From Macrocybe gigantea (lineage: Eukaryota; Basidiomycota; Agaricomycetes; Agaricales; Callistosporiaceae): a stretch of DNA of 64,000 bases. Shown here one piece after another: positions 51,344-62,095 of this stretch. Location: assembly GCA_011319805.1 (NCBI GenBank), contig SJRY01000278.1, positions 62,001-126,000 of the forward strand, in the 5' to 3' direction. The first letter of the stretch is position 1. Every line of letters begins with the position of its first letter. The translations under genes were made by a program, and so were the position numbers. The notes under the pieces are model-generated. The model did not search any database. It was given only the letters and a program-made list of their open reading frames with translations, and was not told where the DNA came from.

Positions 51344-52937
51344 TCAACTTTGTCCTTCACCGTTCTTACTCCTCTTGACCGGTGGGTGCTTGTCTTCGGT
51401 ATTGTATGAATCATCCTCATCCGATGCGATCTGACTATGCGTAACCTTTGTTTTCATGTCTCCGGCCTCAGACAGATCCAATTGCCTGTCGCTCGCTGCA
51501 GGACTGGTCGCATCATTCACTGCAGGACTGGTCCCAGGTATGGATTCCCATTCGTCATCAGAGAAATTGGAGTCGCCACTTTTGTCTGAGGATGATATAC
51601 ATAAGCTCTCCTCAACAACGTCGAATGCTTCCTCATATAGACAGGTCCCTGTTTGCAAATGGTCATCAAATGGATCAAGTGGGTTGGCAGAATCGGTAGG
51701 GGTGGGGAGATCGTGTTGGTCAAATCTTTCTGCATTTGCTAGCTCGAGAAACCACCTTAGGCGTGCTATGTAGGCTTGGGAGCTGGTAAGGATTGGATCA
51801 CCAAAAACAGTATGGCTAATGGTATTGATTGCGAATAAACCACAGTTATCGCTATCATGCTGCACGCTGTATGCAAGTTGACCTGCTTCCAAGGTATATC
51901 TTCCGACAAAGGACTTCTTGATCCACATTTTCAGGTCCATAATGAAGGCCTTCGGAGGCGAAAAGCAGTACAACAAGGAGTCTCCTGCGATGCGTGAAGG
52001 GTTTGTGAACCAATAGAATCATAGACTGATTCTCACCATAACTAAAGCATCTTTTTGCGAAGTCAATCCCCACTGATATCCAGTGCTGGTTATGAACATT
52101 GACAGAAAAGTATAAGCGACGTATGTTCCCTTCTTTGACCCTGCGTTCATAATGAAGCAAAAGCTTGCTTTTCATCTGGCCTTTGCTCTGGGCAAACTGC
52201 TTAATTGTCAAGGCGAGGTGCAGTGGTGTGATGGCAATATTGGAATTGGGTGGTAGACGGTGGGCCATTACTTCTACCATCATATCAATGTGCTCGTCAC
52301 TTAACCACAATGTATCCAGGAATGTTGAAAGATGTGACATGCGAATCGTCCCCCTGAGGTATGGGAGCTGAACATTCCATCCTAGATCCTTGATTGTGTA
52401 GGTGATACAAGTTAACAGCTCCTGGATCTCGTGGTCTGCGCTGCCCAAGTTTGCCTTGTATTGCTCGAGGTGTTGCATCCCATGTCTCCATTGGTATTGC
52501 CATTTGACAATATGGCTCATCCGCCGCCAATATGTCAGCATCCAGAATGTGAGACATTCACCGTCACCGTACTGCCAGTCCACAATCGACTTCTCTCCAT
52601 TGAACCATGACTGTCCCAACCCATTTTCAAGAAGAACGAGGTATTCATTTGATGGTATCGTGCGTGACCCCAGGGTCGTGATGACAGCCGTTTGAGGTTC
52701 TATTTTGCTGAAAAGATGTTTTTGGTTAACTGGGAGGATTTCAGAGGATTTTGCTGGGAATATGCAATCGAGAAAGTCTTCCAGGAGCATGCTGTCTGGT
52801 GGTATCATTGCCTCTACTGCAATGGGCATAGCAAGCAGCTTTTCCTTGGCCTTGAAGATGTAATCAGGTAGTTGTGAAATGTCATATTTTTTTCCCTGAC
52901 CAATCCACTGAGATTCAATGAACTGGTCAAAAGTCAT
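51344..52937 (-). CDS. Ulp1/C48-family cysteine protease of the transposon
   Basis: Ulp1-type proteases cleave ubiquitin-like proteins such as SUMO. The ATG at 52937 starts MTFDQFIESQWIGQGKKYDI. The catalytic set is visible in order: His in NVHNQHWISVGIDF, Asp in FSYG-DSLLYC across an intron of about 52 nt near 51985-52036, Gln and Cys in QHDSDNCGLFAINTI. A Ser/Asp-rich tail (SSDKSGDSNFSDDEWES) follows. Because it lies inside the inverted repeats it is transposon cargo, not a host gene. Such proteases are known in KDZ/Zisupton-type and Helitron-type fungal elements; its role in transposition is unproven. Confidence 0.8.
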
Positions 52938-53044
52938 GATGAAGGGGAAAGGAATGGCACGACTGTGCTGTGAATGGATCTGCACTGTCGTCTGCAGTGG
53001 AGAGGGCCACAAAAAATGTCAATTTCCAATGCAAATTTTATCTA

Positions 53045-53115
53045 TGTAAACAAATAGGGGGTTCGAACACTCGAGTCTGGTGCAAAATGGCTTCACTGAG
53101 CTCACGCTCTACCAA
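53045..53115 (-). other. tRNA-like sequence inside the transposon end
   Basis: On the minus strand, TTGGTAGAGCGTGAGC resembles the A-box region and GTGTTCGAACCCCC the B box of a tRNA gene, about 45 bases apart. The D stem and anticodon stem do not pair well, so it is a degenerate tRNA-derived sequence or chance similarity rather than a working tRNA. Confidence 0.35.
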
Positions 53116-53283
53116 TCCACTAAATGTCATAAGTGATGTCCGAACATGGAACTGACCTGTCGACAGCAGGGGGTCCCATGTCCGAACCGGCAACTGACCT
53201 GCCAGCCACCTGGGGACCTATTTGTCCGGAATGACTACCGATCTTTGGGCCCAAAACCCTCAAAATTTGTCCGACAGGGGTCT

Positions 53284-53311
53284 GACCTTGGTAGGGATTA
53301 TCCGGGGTCCT
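53284..53311. repeat. Right terminal inverted repeat (28 bp)
   Basis: Exact reverse complement of 47051-47078; followed directly by the second copy of CACTCCCC at 53312-53319. Confidence 0.93.
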
Positions 53312-53319
53312 CACTCCCC
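53312..53319. repeat. 8-bp target-site duplication, right
   Basis: Identical to 47043-47050. Removing the transposon and one copy joins the copia polypurine tract to its LTR without a gap. Confidence 0.93.
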
Positions 53320-55577
53320 CTCGAGTCAACAACTGTCCGTCAGGCACTGACGCCCATCAAAGCTTGATGTTTTTCAAATTTCGGTCACGTGAGGGCTTTC
53401 GTCATCGAGTCGGCAACCATATCGGCTGTCGGGCAGTACTCGAGGCTCGTGGCGCCCATTTCGACGGTTTGGCAGATGAAATGGAAATGGACGTCGATAT
53501 GCTTCATTCGTCCATGAAATTTAGCATCCTTCGACAGCATAATCGTGCCTTGGTTGTCGCAGAAGAAAGTTGTCGGCTTTTGGAAAGGAAAAATGAAGGA
53601 AATTTCGGTAAGTAATTTTTGAATCCAAATTAATTCTTTTGACGCATGGGTGAGCACCACGTATTCTGACTCCGTGCTCGACATGGTTATTATAGGTTGC
53701 TTTTTGCTGCTCCATGACACAGCGCTGTCTCTGACGAAGAAGATGTAACCAGAAATTGAGTGGTGGTGGAGCTGGGAAGCCCAGTCGGCATCTGAGTACC
53801 CGAAGACGGCGGTGTGTTTTCCGCCCAAGGTGAGTCTCATTTCTTTCATCCCGATGAGGTATCTGACAACGCGTTTAGCCATGTCGAGGTGCATCATGCT
53901 CAGCGCTTCGAAGTTCTGGGATAGCATCGATACAGCGAACGTGTCTTGGGATGGGTCATAATGGCGGCATACATCAGCAACCTGACGATTTCTCGATAGC
54001 GGGTCTTTTCAGCAGGCATTAGGAGCTTCAGCAACATGGACGGCGATCCAGGGGTGAGGTCAACAGCAGGTTCGAGTGGTGTCATGGCGATGCGCGCACT
54101 CTCAAGTCCGTACTTTTCTGCCATCTCCTTAATATAAGCTTTTTGGCTTAATGAAATCGTTTTAGCCTCCAGGTCATGCTCAATCTTGACTCCGAGCAGC
54201 CAGTTGATTGGTCCGAGATCAACTATCTCGAAGTGCTTGGAGAGCTGGTGCTTCAAGATGCTGGCAGCTGGCTCAGAGTCAGCGAGGATCGTGAAGTCGT
54301 CTGTTGCAGTGGCCATGATCGTGTATTTGTTGCCGTCAGTTTTGTAGAAGATGGCATGGTCTGCCTCCAGGTGCTTGAGTCCAAGCCCTCAGCAATTCGT
54401 TGAACAGTCACATACCAGTCGTGTGCATCCTGTTTCATCCTGTAAACTGGCACAAGGAGCTTGCAGGCCACGGCATCCTCCTTGTCCTCCAGGTCCTTCG
54501 GCAATCTGTGGAATTTGAGGTACTGAGGGGGGAGCTTCATGTAGATGACAATGCCAGGAGGTAGTCGGGCATTCAGGTAAGCATTTTTAGCATCGCACTG
54601 CATGATGATAGCGCCTTTCGAGGCCCCTAACGATAATAAAATTTGTAGGGTTTCGGCACGGACTGTGGGGGTGAAGGTATCCTTGTAATTGACTCCGAAT
54701 CGCTGCCGGAAGCCCTTTGCGACAAGGCGTGCCTTAAATCAAATGATCTGGCCTTCATCGTCTCGCTTTCTATGGAATGTATAGTGGCAAGGGATCACAT
54801 TGGCATCCTTTGGGGGGATAACGAGCTCCCAGGTCTTCAGTTTCTTGAACTGGTCAAGTTCAGCCTGGATCACACATCGCCAATCTTCACTCTCTTCACC
54901 ATTTAAGGCCTTGTCCAGGGTTGGTTCATCCTTGCTCGATACAAGGGCTGTCAACATGGCTTCTTCGAGCCAGTCGAGTGGATTGGCACTCTCAGATGCG
55001 TGCACTTTGGGCAGTGGGTTTCAGTTGCACTTTCTGTGACCATACATGTTCTCATCGAAGCTCGGAGACCATCAAGGGAGTTTCGGCATCTTCGCACATG
55101 AGGGGGCGGTTCTTCAACTGGTGCCTTGACTTCGACATATTCAGGTGGCCTCACAGCTTCGGGCTCTCAGTTGCTGCTCTGGCTCTGGTCTGGGTTCAGG
55201 CTCAGATTCAGGTTCAGATTCTGGCTCTCCGAGGATGTCCGGATTGAATGTGTCCCACTCCCCCTCAAGATTGACTTCCTCGGGGGTGAGTGCATCTTCC
55301 CTCGCAAGATAAACATCACATTCTATGCTGATCCTGTGTTTCCTCAGCCAATAGATGCAGTAGCCCTTTGATTCCTCGTCATAACTGATGAATCGTCCCT
55401 TGCTGGCCTGCGGTTCGAGTTTCCCAACTTCGAGCTGCTTGACCCAGACTAGTGCACCCCAAGCCCATATGTTTGAGAGGTCTGGCTTGACTCCTGTTGC
55501 CATCTTGAGTGGCATTTTCACCTCGGATAGAGTGCTTGTTGGTATGCAATTCTGAATCCAGACACTGTGGTGGATGG
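53320..55577 (-). pseudogene. Ty1/copia pol remnant (integrase end, RT, RNase H)
   Basis: Reading from 55577 down: an integrase C-terminal part (MATGVKPDLSNIWAWGALV, RFISYDEESKGYC), an acidic linker of Glu/Pro/Ser repeats, the RT N-terminus (LDQFKKLKTWELVIPPKDA, HYTFHRKRDDEGQI), VQCDAKNAYLNA-like MQCDAKNAYLNARLPPG, LLGVKIEHDL, and RNase H (SDADWASQLHHHSISGYIFF, MSSTESEYVVLTHASKELI, GRMKHIDVHFHFI, ADMVADSMTKALT). Several frames are broken, including one within a C run near 53955. The integrase core, gag and 5' LTR are absent: the reading frame stops at the gypsy LTR at 55578 and is not found beyond 62095. Confidence 0.9.
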
Positions 55578-55897
55578 TGTTACAGACGTCACTCAAAGGA
55601 CCATTCATTTTCCTATCTTATCTTTCCCACATCCCTTATCTCCCCCGTCATGCTGCGCAGCATGCAGCCATCAAGTCATCCCACTTCCCTAGTCATTCTG
55701 AGTCATCTCCTTCCAGTCTTACTCATCCGCAGTCCACAGCATTGCGCAGCCCATGGTCCGTGCTCGAGTACTGTAGTGTATATAAGGACTCCCAGATGTA
55801 CCAGTAACGCTAGGCTTAATATTCCTTTTGCCATCATCTCAAGACCACTCTCGCACTTAGTCTGCCCGAGTCCTTTTGAGATTCGTCTAGCCTAACA
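55578..55897 (+). repeat. 5' LTR of the gypsy element
   Basis: 320 bp, TGTTA...TAACA. It differs from the 3' LTR at ten positions, all transitions. It holds the TATA box and the predicted transcript start. Confidence 0.93.
55779..55822 (+). promoter_or_regulatory. LTR core promoter and predicted transcript start
   Basis: TATATAAG at 55779-55786 is followed 33 bases on by AGGCTTAATAT at 55812-55822. That 11-mer is exactly complementary to the sequence two bases after the LTR, so 55812 is a likely first base of the element RNA. Confidence 0.75.
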
Positions 55898-55899
55898 AG

Positions 55900-55910
55900 A
55901 TATTAAGCCT
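55900..55910 (+). promoter_or_regulatory. Self-primer binding site of the gypsy element
   Basis: ATATTAAGCCT is the exact complement of 55812-55822 and begins two bases after the LTR end. No tRNA-type primer site is seen. Self-priming by the RNA 5' end is known for Tf1/sushi-type chromoviruses. Confidence 0.75.
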
Positions 55911-56011
55911 CGTCGAGACTCGCTCAGACTCACACACACACCACATCATGCTTTATCAAAGACTTGATCAACATTCGACGACAAGCAGTCGCCGACCCAG
56001 CGAGCACTAGC

Positions 56012-57730
56012 ATGAGTGACAAGAGCACTTGGCTCAGAGAAGTAGACCAGGCATTGCAGTCCACGCCATTCGCAGAGACAGTCCACGCCACCCGCAGAGA
56101 CACTAGCAATCCAAACAAATGAAAGAGAGAGCGCACGCCTACACCAAGTAGCGACGACGAAGAGCAGGCATTTCTGAGAGAGTTTGCCTTCACCACCACA
56201 GACGAGCCCGCTGAGATCCTCAGCGAAGGAGCAGCACAACTCATTGCAGAACTTTTCCTAGAAGGAGAATACGGGATAAGCCCAGAAGAGCTGTGGTTAG
56301 ACCAGAATCTTCTTGCCGAAGAAGAGGACGAACCCATCCGCAAGAAAACGAGAGAAGAATGAACACAAGCCCGAGACTTTAGGCAACAACAGATCAAGAA
56401 CTATAATCGCCGAACACAGGAGGAAGACATACTGATACAGAGAGGGCACGATGCACAGAGCATATGACAGAACCAACGAGAACGACACCAGAGTCAAGGA
56501 CACACAGGAACGAAACCGCCAAACCCCTTCAGAGGACCAATCCGCCGAAGCACTACATAAGGAAAGAATTGCACCACCATGGTGAAAGTAAGCAACAATG
56601 ACTGGGACGAATACTATCGGTGGAGGGAGCGAAAAGGATTACCAAAGACAAACGGACCGACCGCGGCAGAGTGGGCCGATTTTGAACAAGCTTGTAGAAT
56701 CGCAGGAGTCGACCTAGACTACTGGAAAGAACAGAGAGAGGAGCAAAGACAGAAACAGCTCCAAGAACAGCAAGCCCAAGTACAAGCACAGCAGACCCAA
56801 GAACAACAGATCCAGGAACAGGAAGACCAAGACCAAGAGAACGACGAAGAAAACCCCCAAAGGATGACGACAGAATACAAGGGAATCATCGCCGACCCGA
56901 AATCCTTTACAGGAGATCGAACGTCCTTCGATATTTGGTGGAGGAAGATGAAACTCTACATAACCGCACATGGAGACCTCACGGATACACAGAAGATTGG
57001 AGCGGTCCTGTCTAGAATGACCGACGGACCCAGAGCCCACTGGGCATCAAAGAAGATCGACACCACTACCAACCAAAGCACATGGGCTGACTTCATAACT
57101 GAGATAGAGACATGATTCAGCAACGTCATGTCGCCATCACAAGCAGGAAGCAAACTATTCAACATCAGACAGGGAAACCGACCCATCGACGAATTTCTGG
57201 ATGAATTCATAGACCTCGCAGGGAAAGCAGGAATGACAGGAACAGCCCCTCGTTTCCTACTCGAGAAGAGCTTAAACCAAAGGACAGCAGAAGCCGTACA
57301 TTCGATCTCCACACTTCCAACAGATGGAGATGAATATATCAAGACAGTTCGAGCGATTGGACGAAACATTGATGAACACAGAAATGTAATGAGAGGAGAA
57401 TTCACAAGCAATCAGCGCAAGGCTGGAAATCCAAGCCGAGGAGCAGGACAGGCCATGGAAGTCGACAAAGTACGAAGCAACAACTGCTTCAACTGCAATA
57501 AACCAGGACACCTCTCACGAAACTGCCCGGAACCACAAAAAGGAGCAGCAAATGTCACATGTTTCAATTGTGGCTTAAAGGGACACTATGCACGAAACTG
57601 CAAGAAGAAGAAGAAAGGAAAATCCTGGGTCAGAGAAGTGAAAGAAGAAGAAGGAGAGGACGAAGAAGACAAGGATGAAAAAGCTCTGACAAAGAGGGTT
57701 TTGCCGAAGGGTCCGACTAGGAGGTGCTAA
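56012..57730 (+). pseudogene. Gypsy gag region with CCHC zinc knuckles
   Basis: A first open stretch begins MSDKSTWLREVDQALQSTPF at 56012 and runs with three in-frame TGA codons to a TAA at about 56556. The main gag frame starts at 56579 (MVKVSNNDWDEYYRWRERKG), with a Gln/Glu-rich helix (QEQQAQVQAQQTQEQQIQEQ) and the capsid-like FTGDRTSFDIWWRKMKLYI. A TGA at 57113 interrupts it before [20 protein letters not shown]. Two zinc knuckles follow ([28 protein letters not shown]). The tail is Lys/Glu-rich and ends at 57730. Confidence 0.88.
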
Positions 57731-57759
57731 ATCACGACCCATACAACTGAAACAGACTC

Positions 57760-60700
57760 ACTTCGATACCGGATGTAGATCATCCCATACTCTGAAATAC
57801 ACCATTCCCGCCAAGTGATCTGAAGCACCAAGAAAAACCATCCAAGGAGACAAACCACCAAAGAGGAAAGAGCTCGCAGTACCAGCGAGGATACGAACAC
57901 GAAAAGGAATCACAACAATAACACCAGAAGTTGATAGCGGAGCGGATAGGACCTGCATCAATACCATGATAGTAGCAAAAACAGGACTGAAGACACGATG
58001 AATCAAGAAGATTCCCATCATAAATGCAGATGGATCACCCAACCATCAGAAAACAGCAGACCGAGTAGCGGAGGTCCACATCGACATTAAAGGACACAAG
58101 GAGCACATGGAAGCCATCGTACTCGACATCGGAAAAACCAACATGCTACTAGGACATGACTGGCTTGTCTACCACAACCCAACAATCAAATGGAGGACAG
58201 GAGAAATTGTCTTCGACAGATGCCCCAAAATGTGCAAAATAAACCACCAGACGATCAAGATACAGAAGGTGGCTGAACCAGTGAAAACCACAGCCAGCGA
58301 CAAGACAGGAACCCAGATACCCCCATATCTGATCAGATTCAAACACCTCTTCAAGGAGAAGAACTTTGATCGCTTACCAGACTACAAAGAATGGGACCAT
58401 GAAATAAACTTAACGAAGGATGCACCCAAAACGATACCGAGCAAGGTCTACCCAATGACACAGAAAGAGCTAGAGGAACTAGATGCCTTCGTTGAAGAAG
58501 GATTATGAACAGGAAAAATACGCCCATCGAAATCACCTTACGCAGCACCCTGCTTCTTTCGCAACAAGAAGGATGGAAGCAAACGACTCATCCAAGACTA
58601 CCGGGAAATAAACAAATATATGGTCAAGGACAAGTTTCCACTACCACGCATCAGCGAGCTCCTTGACATATTACAAGGAGCAAAGTACTTTAGCAAGATC
58701 GATATTATCTGGGGATACAATAACGTGCGCATCTGGAAAGGGGATGAATGGAAGGCAGCCTTCCTAACAGCAAGAGGACTCTTCGAACCGACAGTCATGT
58801 ATTTTGGGCAGTGCAACGCACCAGGCACTTTTAGCCGAATGATGGCGAGCCTCTTCCAAGACCAAATACGAAGAAGAGTGTGCATAATCTATATGGATGA
58901 CATCATAATCATCGGACGAACATGAGAGGAACTCCAAAAGAACACCATAGAAGTCATGGAAATACTGAACAAGAACGACCTATTCATCAAAGGACCGAAA
59001 TGCATCTGGGAATCATCAAAAGTCCCAGTACTAGGATACATCGTAGGAGAAGGGAAGGTAGAAATAGAACCAGAAAAGATCACAGCCATACAATCCTAGC
59101 CAACCCCAAAGATGAAGAAAGAACTACAAAAGTTCTTGGGATTCACGAACTTTTACCGACGATTCATCAAGGGATATGCAAAGGTCGCTAAACCCCTGAC
59201 GGAGTTGACTGGAAACAAAACATTCCAGTGGACAGACAAGCAACAAGGTGCTTTCAAAGAACTGATCCGACATATAACCTCAGCACCCATTCTAGCACTA
59301 CCACAGACAGAAGGAAAATTCCGAGTCGAAACGGATGCCTCAGGATATGCCATTGGAGCGGTACTATCACAACAGCAGAAAGGACTATGGCATCTGATTG
59401 CATTCATTTCGAGATGCATGACCCCAGCGGAACAAAACTACGAAATCTACGACAAGGAACTTCTTGCGATAATGGTCGCACTAAAGACATGGAGACAATA
59501 CCTCCTCGAAGCTCGAGAGAAGTTCGAAATATTGACGGATCACAAAAACCTATCATACTTCCGGAAGCCGCAGCGACTCAATTTGAGACAGATTGGCTGG
59601 TACCTGAAATTACAAGAATACGACTATGAACTATGACACATACCAGGAAAGGTGAATGGAAAAGCGGATGTCCTGTCACGGATGGCAGGATATGAAGAAA
59701 ACCTAGCAGAGAAGGACGACATACAAATGATCAAAGAAGCAGCATTCATTCGACATCTGGAAGAGAATAATGAATGAGACTTCGAATTTATGATGTTCGA
59801 GGACGAACACCCACGGAAAGAAGAAGCAGAAAATAATGAAACAATACAAACAAGAGGAATCATGATGATCGAATCCTCAAGGATAGAACAGATTCGACAA
59901 TGCACATGAAGGGAGACAATCGTAACAACAGGACTGAAGGAAAAACCACACTGGTTCACAGAAGATGACCACATCGTATACGCAGGAGGAAAAATCTACG
60001 TTCCTCCAGACAACAAACTGAAGGAAAACATTATGTTTGAACACCACGACACACCCATCGGAGGACACCCAGGGCAATACCGCATGCACGAGCTCATAAG
60101 CCGTACCTATTGGTGGCCATCAATGCTAACAGACATCAAGAAGTATGTCAATGGATGCGAAACATGTCAGTGAAACAAAATCATCCGACAAAAGAAACAC
60201 ACACCCCTGCACCTGCACGAAGTCCCACAGCAACCATGGGAAGATATCAGAGTAGATCTCATAGGACCGCTACCTAGCTCGAATGGCTTTAATGCCATCG
60301 CCGCAGTCACAGACCGCCTGACCAAGATGATCCACCTAGTTCCCACAAAGACCGAACTCACAGCAGAAGGTCTCGCACGACTATACCGAGACAATGTGTG
60401 CGGCTTCATGGAATCCCACGAAAGATCATCAGTGATCGAGGACCCCAGTTCGCAGCACGATTCATGACAGCACTTCTAAAATTACTCGGAACAAAGCAAA
60501 ATCTATCAATGGCCTATCACCCACAGACAGATGGACAGGCGGAGTGATCCCACCAAGAAACGGAAGCCTTCCTCAGAAGCTTCACAAACAACTTACAGGA
60601 CGATTGGGCAGAATGGATAGCAATCACAGAGTACCAATACAATGACAAAGCACACCAGGGAACAAAGGAGACACCATTCTACCTCAACTATGGAATGCAC

Positions 60701-61344
60701 CCCTGGAAGGGAGAGCCACAGATGACAGAAGGGAATAACCCCGCAGCAAAAGACTTCGTCAAAAGAATGAACCAAATACGAAAGGAAGCAAATGCCGCGC
60801 TGCAATATGCACAAACACAGCCAAAGACAATTACGATGCGAGATGAAAACCTGCCCGTGAATACAAGAAAGGAGATAGAGTATGGCTAGAAGCCACCAAT
60901 ATCACAGTCAATCGACCATCAAAGAAGTTATCGGCACTCCGATACGGACCGTTCAAGGTGGTTGAAAAGAAAGGAGCCTCGGCATATCGCCTGGAACTCC
61001 CAGCATCATGGCAGCTGATACACCCCGTGTTCAATGAAACACTGCTCACGCCTTACAAAGGACCCCGTTTCAAGATACAAGAGTGACCATCACCACCACC
61101 CCCTGAAATCATAAATGATGAAGAAGAGTACGAGATAGAAGAGATCCTAAAAAGGAAGAAACAAGGGAGGGGGACACTATTCCTGGTCAAATGGAAAGGA
61201 TACAGACACGAAGAGAACACATGGATCAAAGAGAAGGAGCTGGGGAATGCGCAGCAAGCTCTAGACCACTTCCTAAAGAAGACTGCGAACCAGGATAAAA
61301 GGATCACGACAAGAGGGAAGAAGACCAAAAATCGCACTTCATGA
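57760..61344 (+). pseudogene. Gypsy pol: protease, RT, RNase H, integrase, chromodomain
   Basis: Protease shows VDSGADRTCI (about 57930) and LLGHDWL. RT runs from IRPSKSPYAAPCFFRNK through QDYREINKYMVKDKFPLPRI to IIYMDDIIIIG. RNase H has FRVETDASGYAIGAVLSQ and YDKELLAIMVAL. Integrase has an HHCC finger (HHDTPIGGHPG, CETCQ-x-NK) and a core with DLIGPLPSSNGFNAIAAVTD and YHPQTDGQAE. The chromodomain reads EEYEIEEILKRKKQGRGTLF then LVKWKGYRHEENTWI. Stops lie at 57816, 57999, 58506, 58923, 59097 (TAG), 59634, 59776, 59907, 60171, 60545, 60844 and 61084; apart from 59097 all are TGA. A frameshift occurs near 60410. Confidence 0.9.
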
Positions 61345-61346
61345 CC

Positions 61347-61738
61347 ACCAACGCCCCATCAGCATCGACAGCAGCGAGGGCAGCCGCGCACCTACCCCCA
61401 ACCGCCCAAGTGACCTCGAGAATCTGGCAAGGATTCTCAATGCTAGCGACTACATGGACCCCCTCGCCATCACACTTGGCACATACATGCGCTATGTTAT
61501 GACCATCCGCACACACCTCTGGACCAGGCGAACCCCTGATGGGACCGGCCCCACTGCAGCTGAACGTATCGCGCTTCGCGAGGCAATGGAAATGCTTCGC
61601 ACAGAAAACCGGCGACTTAAACTGCTCGCCACCACACTCCATCACATCCACGCCTATAATGAAGAGCTCATTCATACATGGGCCCCGCGTGCTGCGACCG
61701 CCTGGGAGACCAATACTGGGTGGGGACAGCTGGACTAA
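61347..61738 (+). CDS. Small 3' ORF of the gypsy element
   Basis: After the chromodomain an open frame reads SIDSSEGSRAPTPNRPSDL, then LGTYMRYVMTIRTHLW, AAERIALREAMEMLRTENRR and ends NTGWGQLD at 61738, 37 bp before the 3' LTR. The same C-terminal part survives at 1-199 in the left copy, so it is a fixed part of this family. No known domain is recognised. It might be a C-terminal extension of pol or a separate accessory ORF. Confidence 0.65.
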
Positions 61739-61775
61739 GGTTTTTTGCGAGGACGCGAATCTACAGAGAGGGTGA

Positions 61776-62095
61776 TGTTACAGATGTCGCCCAAAGGACC
61801 ATTCATTTTCCTATCTTATCTTTCCCACATCCCTTATCTTCCCTGTCATGCTGCGCAGCGTGCAGCCATCGAGTCATCCCACTTCCCTAGTCATTCTGAG
61901 TCATCTCCTTCCAGTCTTACTCATCTGCAGTCCACAGCATTGCGCAGCCCATGGTCCGTGCTCGAGTACTGTAGTGTATATAAGGACTCCCAGATGTACC
62001 AGTAATGCTAGGCTTAATATTCCTTTTGCCATCATCTCAAGACCACTCTCGCACTTAGTCTGCCTGAGTCCTTTTGAGATTCGTCTAGCCTAACA
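61776..62095 (+). repeat. 3' LTR of the gypsy element
   Basis: 320 bp, TGTTA...TAACA. Preceded by the purine-rich cagagagggtga, a likely polypurine tract. Confidence 0.93.

Larger units (their letters stand above)
47051..53311 (-). mobile_element. 6261-bp DNA transposon with Ulp1 protease and DDE transposase
   Basis: The ends are 28-bp perfect inverted repeats at 47051-47078 and 53284-53311 (AGGACCCCGG...AAGGTC outer to inner). The 8-bp duplication CACTCCCC flanks both. The interior, on the minus strand, carries a Ulp1/C48-like protease (from 52937) and a transposase with an RNase H-like core. Subterminal TGTCCG motifs are clustered at both ends. The 8-bp duplication fits P, hAT and Zisupton/KDZ elements; the motif set looks closest to P/THAP9 (inference). 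It is inserted exactly where the copia polypurine tract meets its 3' LTR. Confidence 0.9.
55578..62095 (+). mobile_element. Ty3/gypsy chromovirus, near complete but decayed
   Basis: 6518 bp with 320-bp LTRs, gag with two zinc knuckles, protease, RT, RNase H, integrase, chromodomain and a short 3' ORF, all on the plus strand. The order RT-RNase H-integrase-chromodomain defines a chromovirus. There are many in-frame TGA codons and a few frameshifts, so this copy is not autonomous. No target duplication flanks it (gatgg on the left, tattc on the right). Confidence 0.93.

Noticed and set aside
47051..53311. Classing the DNA transposon as a typical KDZ (CxC-type) element
   Set aside because: The Ulp1 cargo and 8-bp duplication fit, but I do not see the KDZ transposase motifs; the D-x2-H...RNN pattern points elsewhere. 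Class left open.
56579..61344. TGA recoded as Trp or selenocysteine in the gypsy element
   Set aside because: Host genes use TGA as a normal stop, TGG is still used in the element, and CpG decay of CGA explains most sites.
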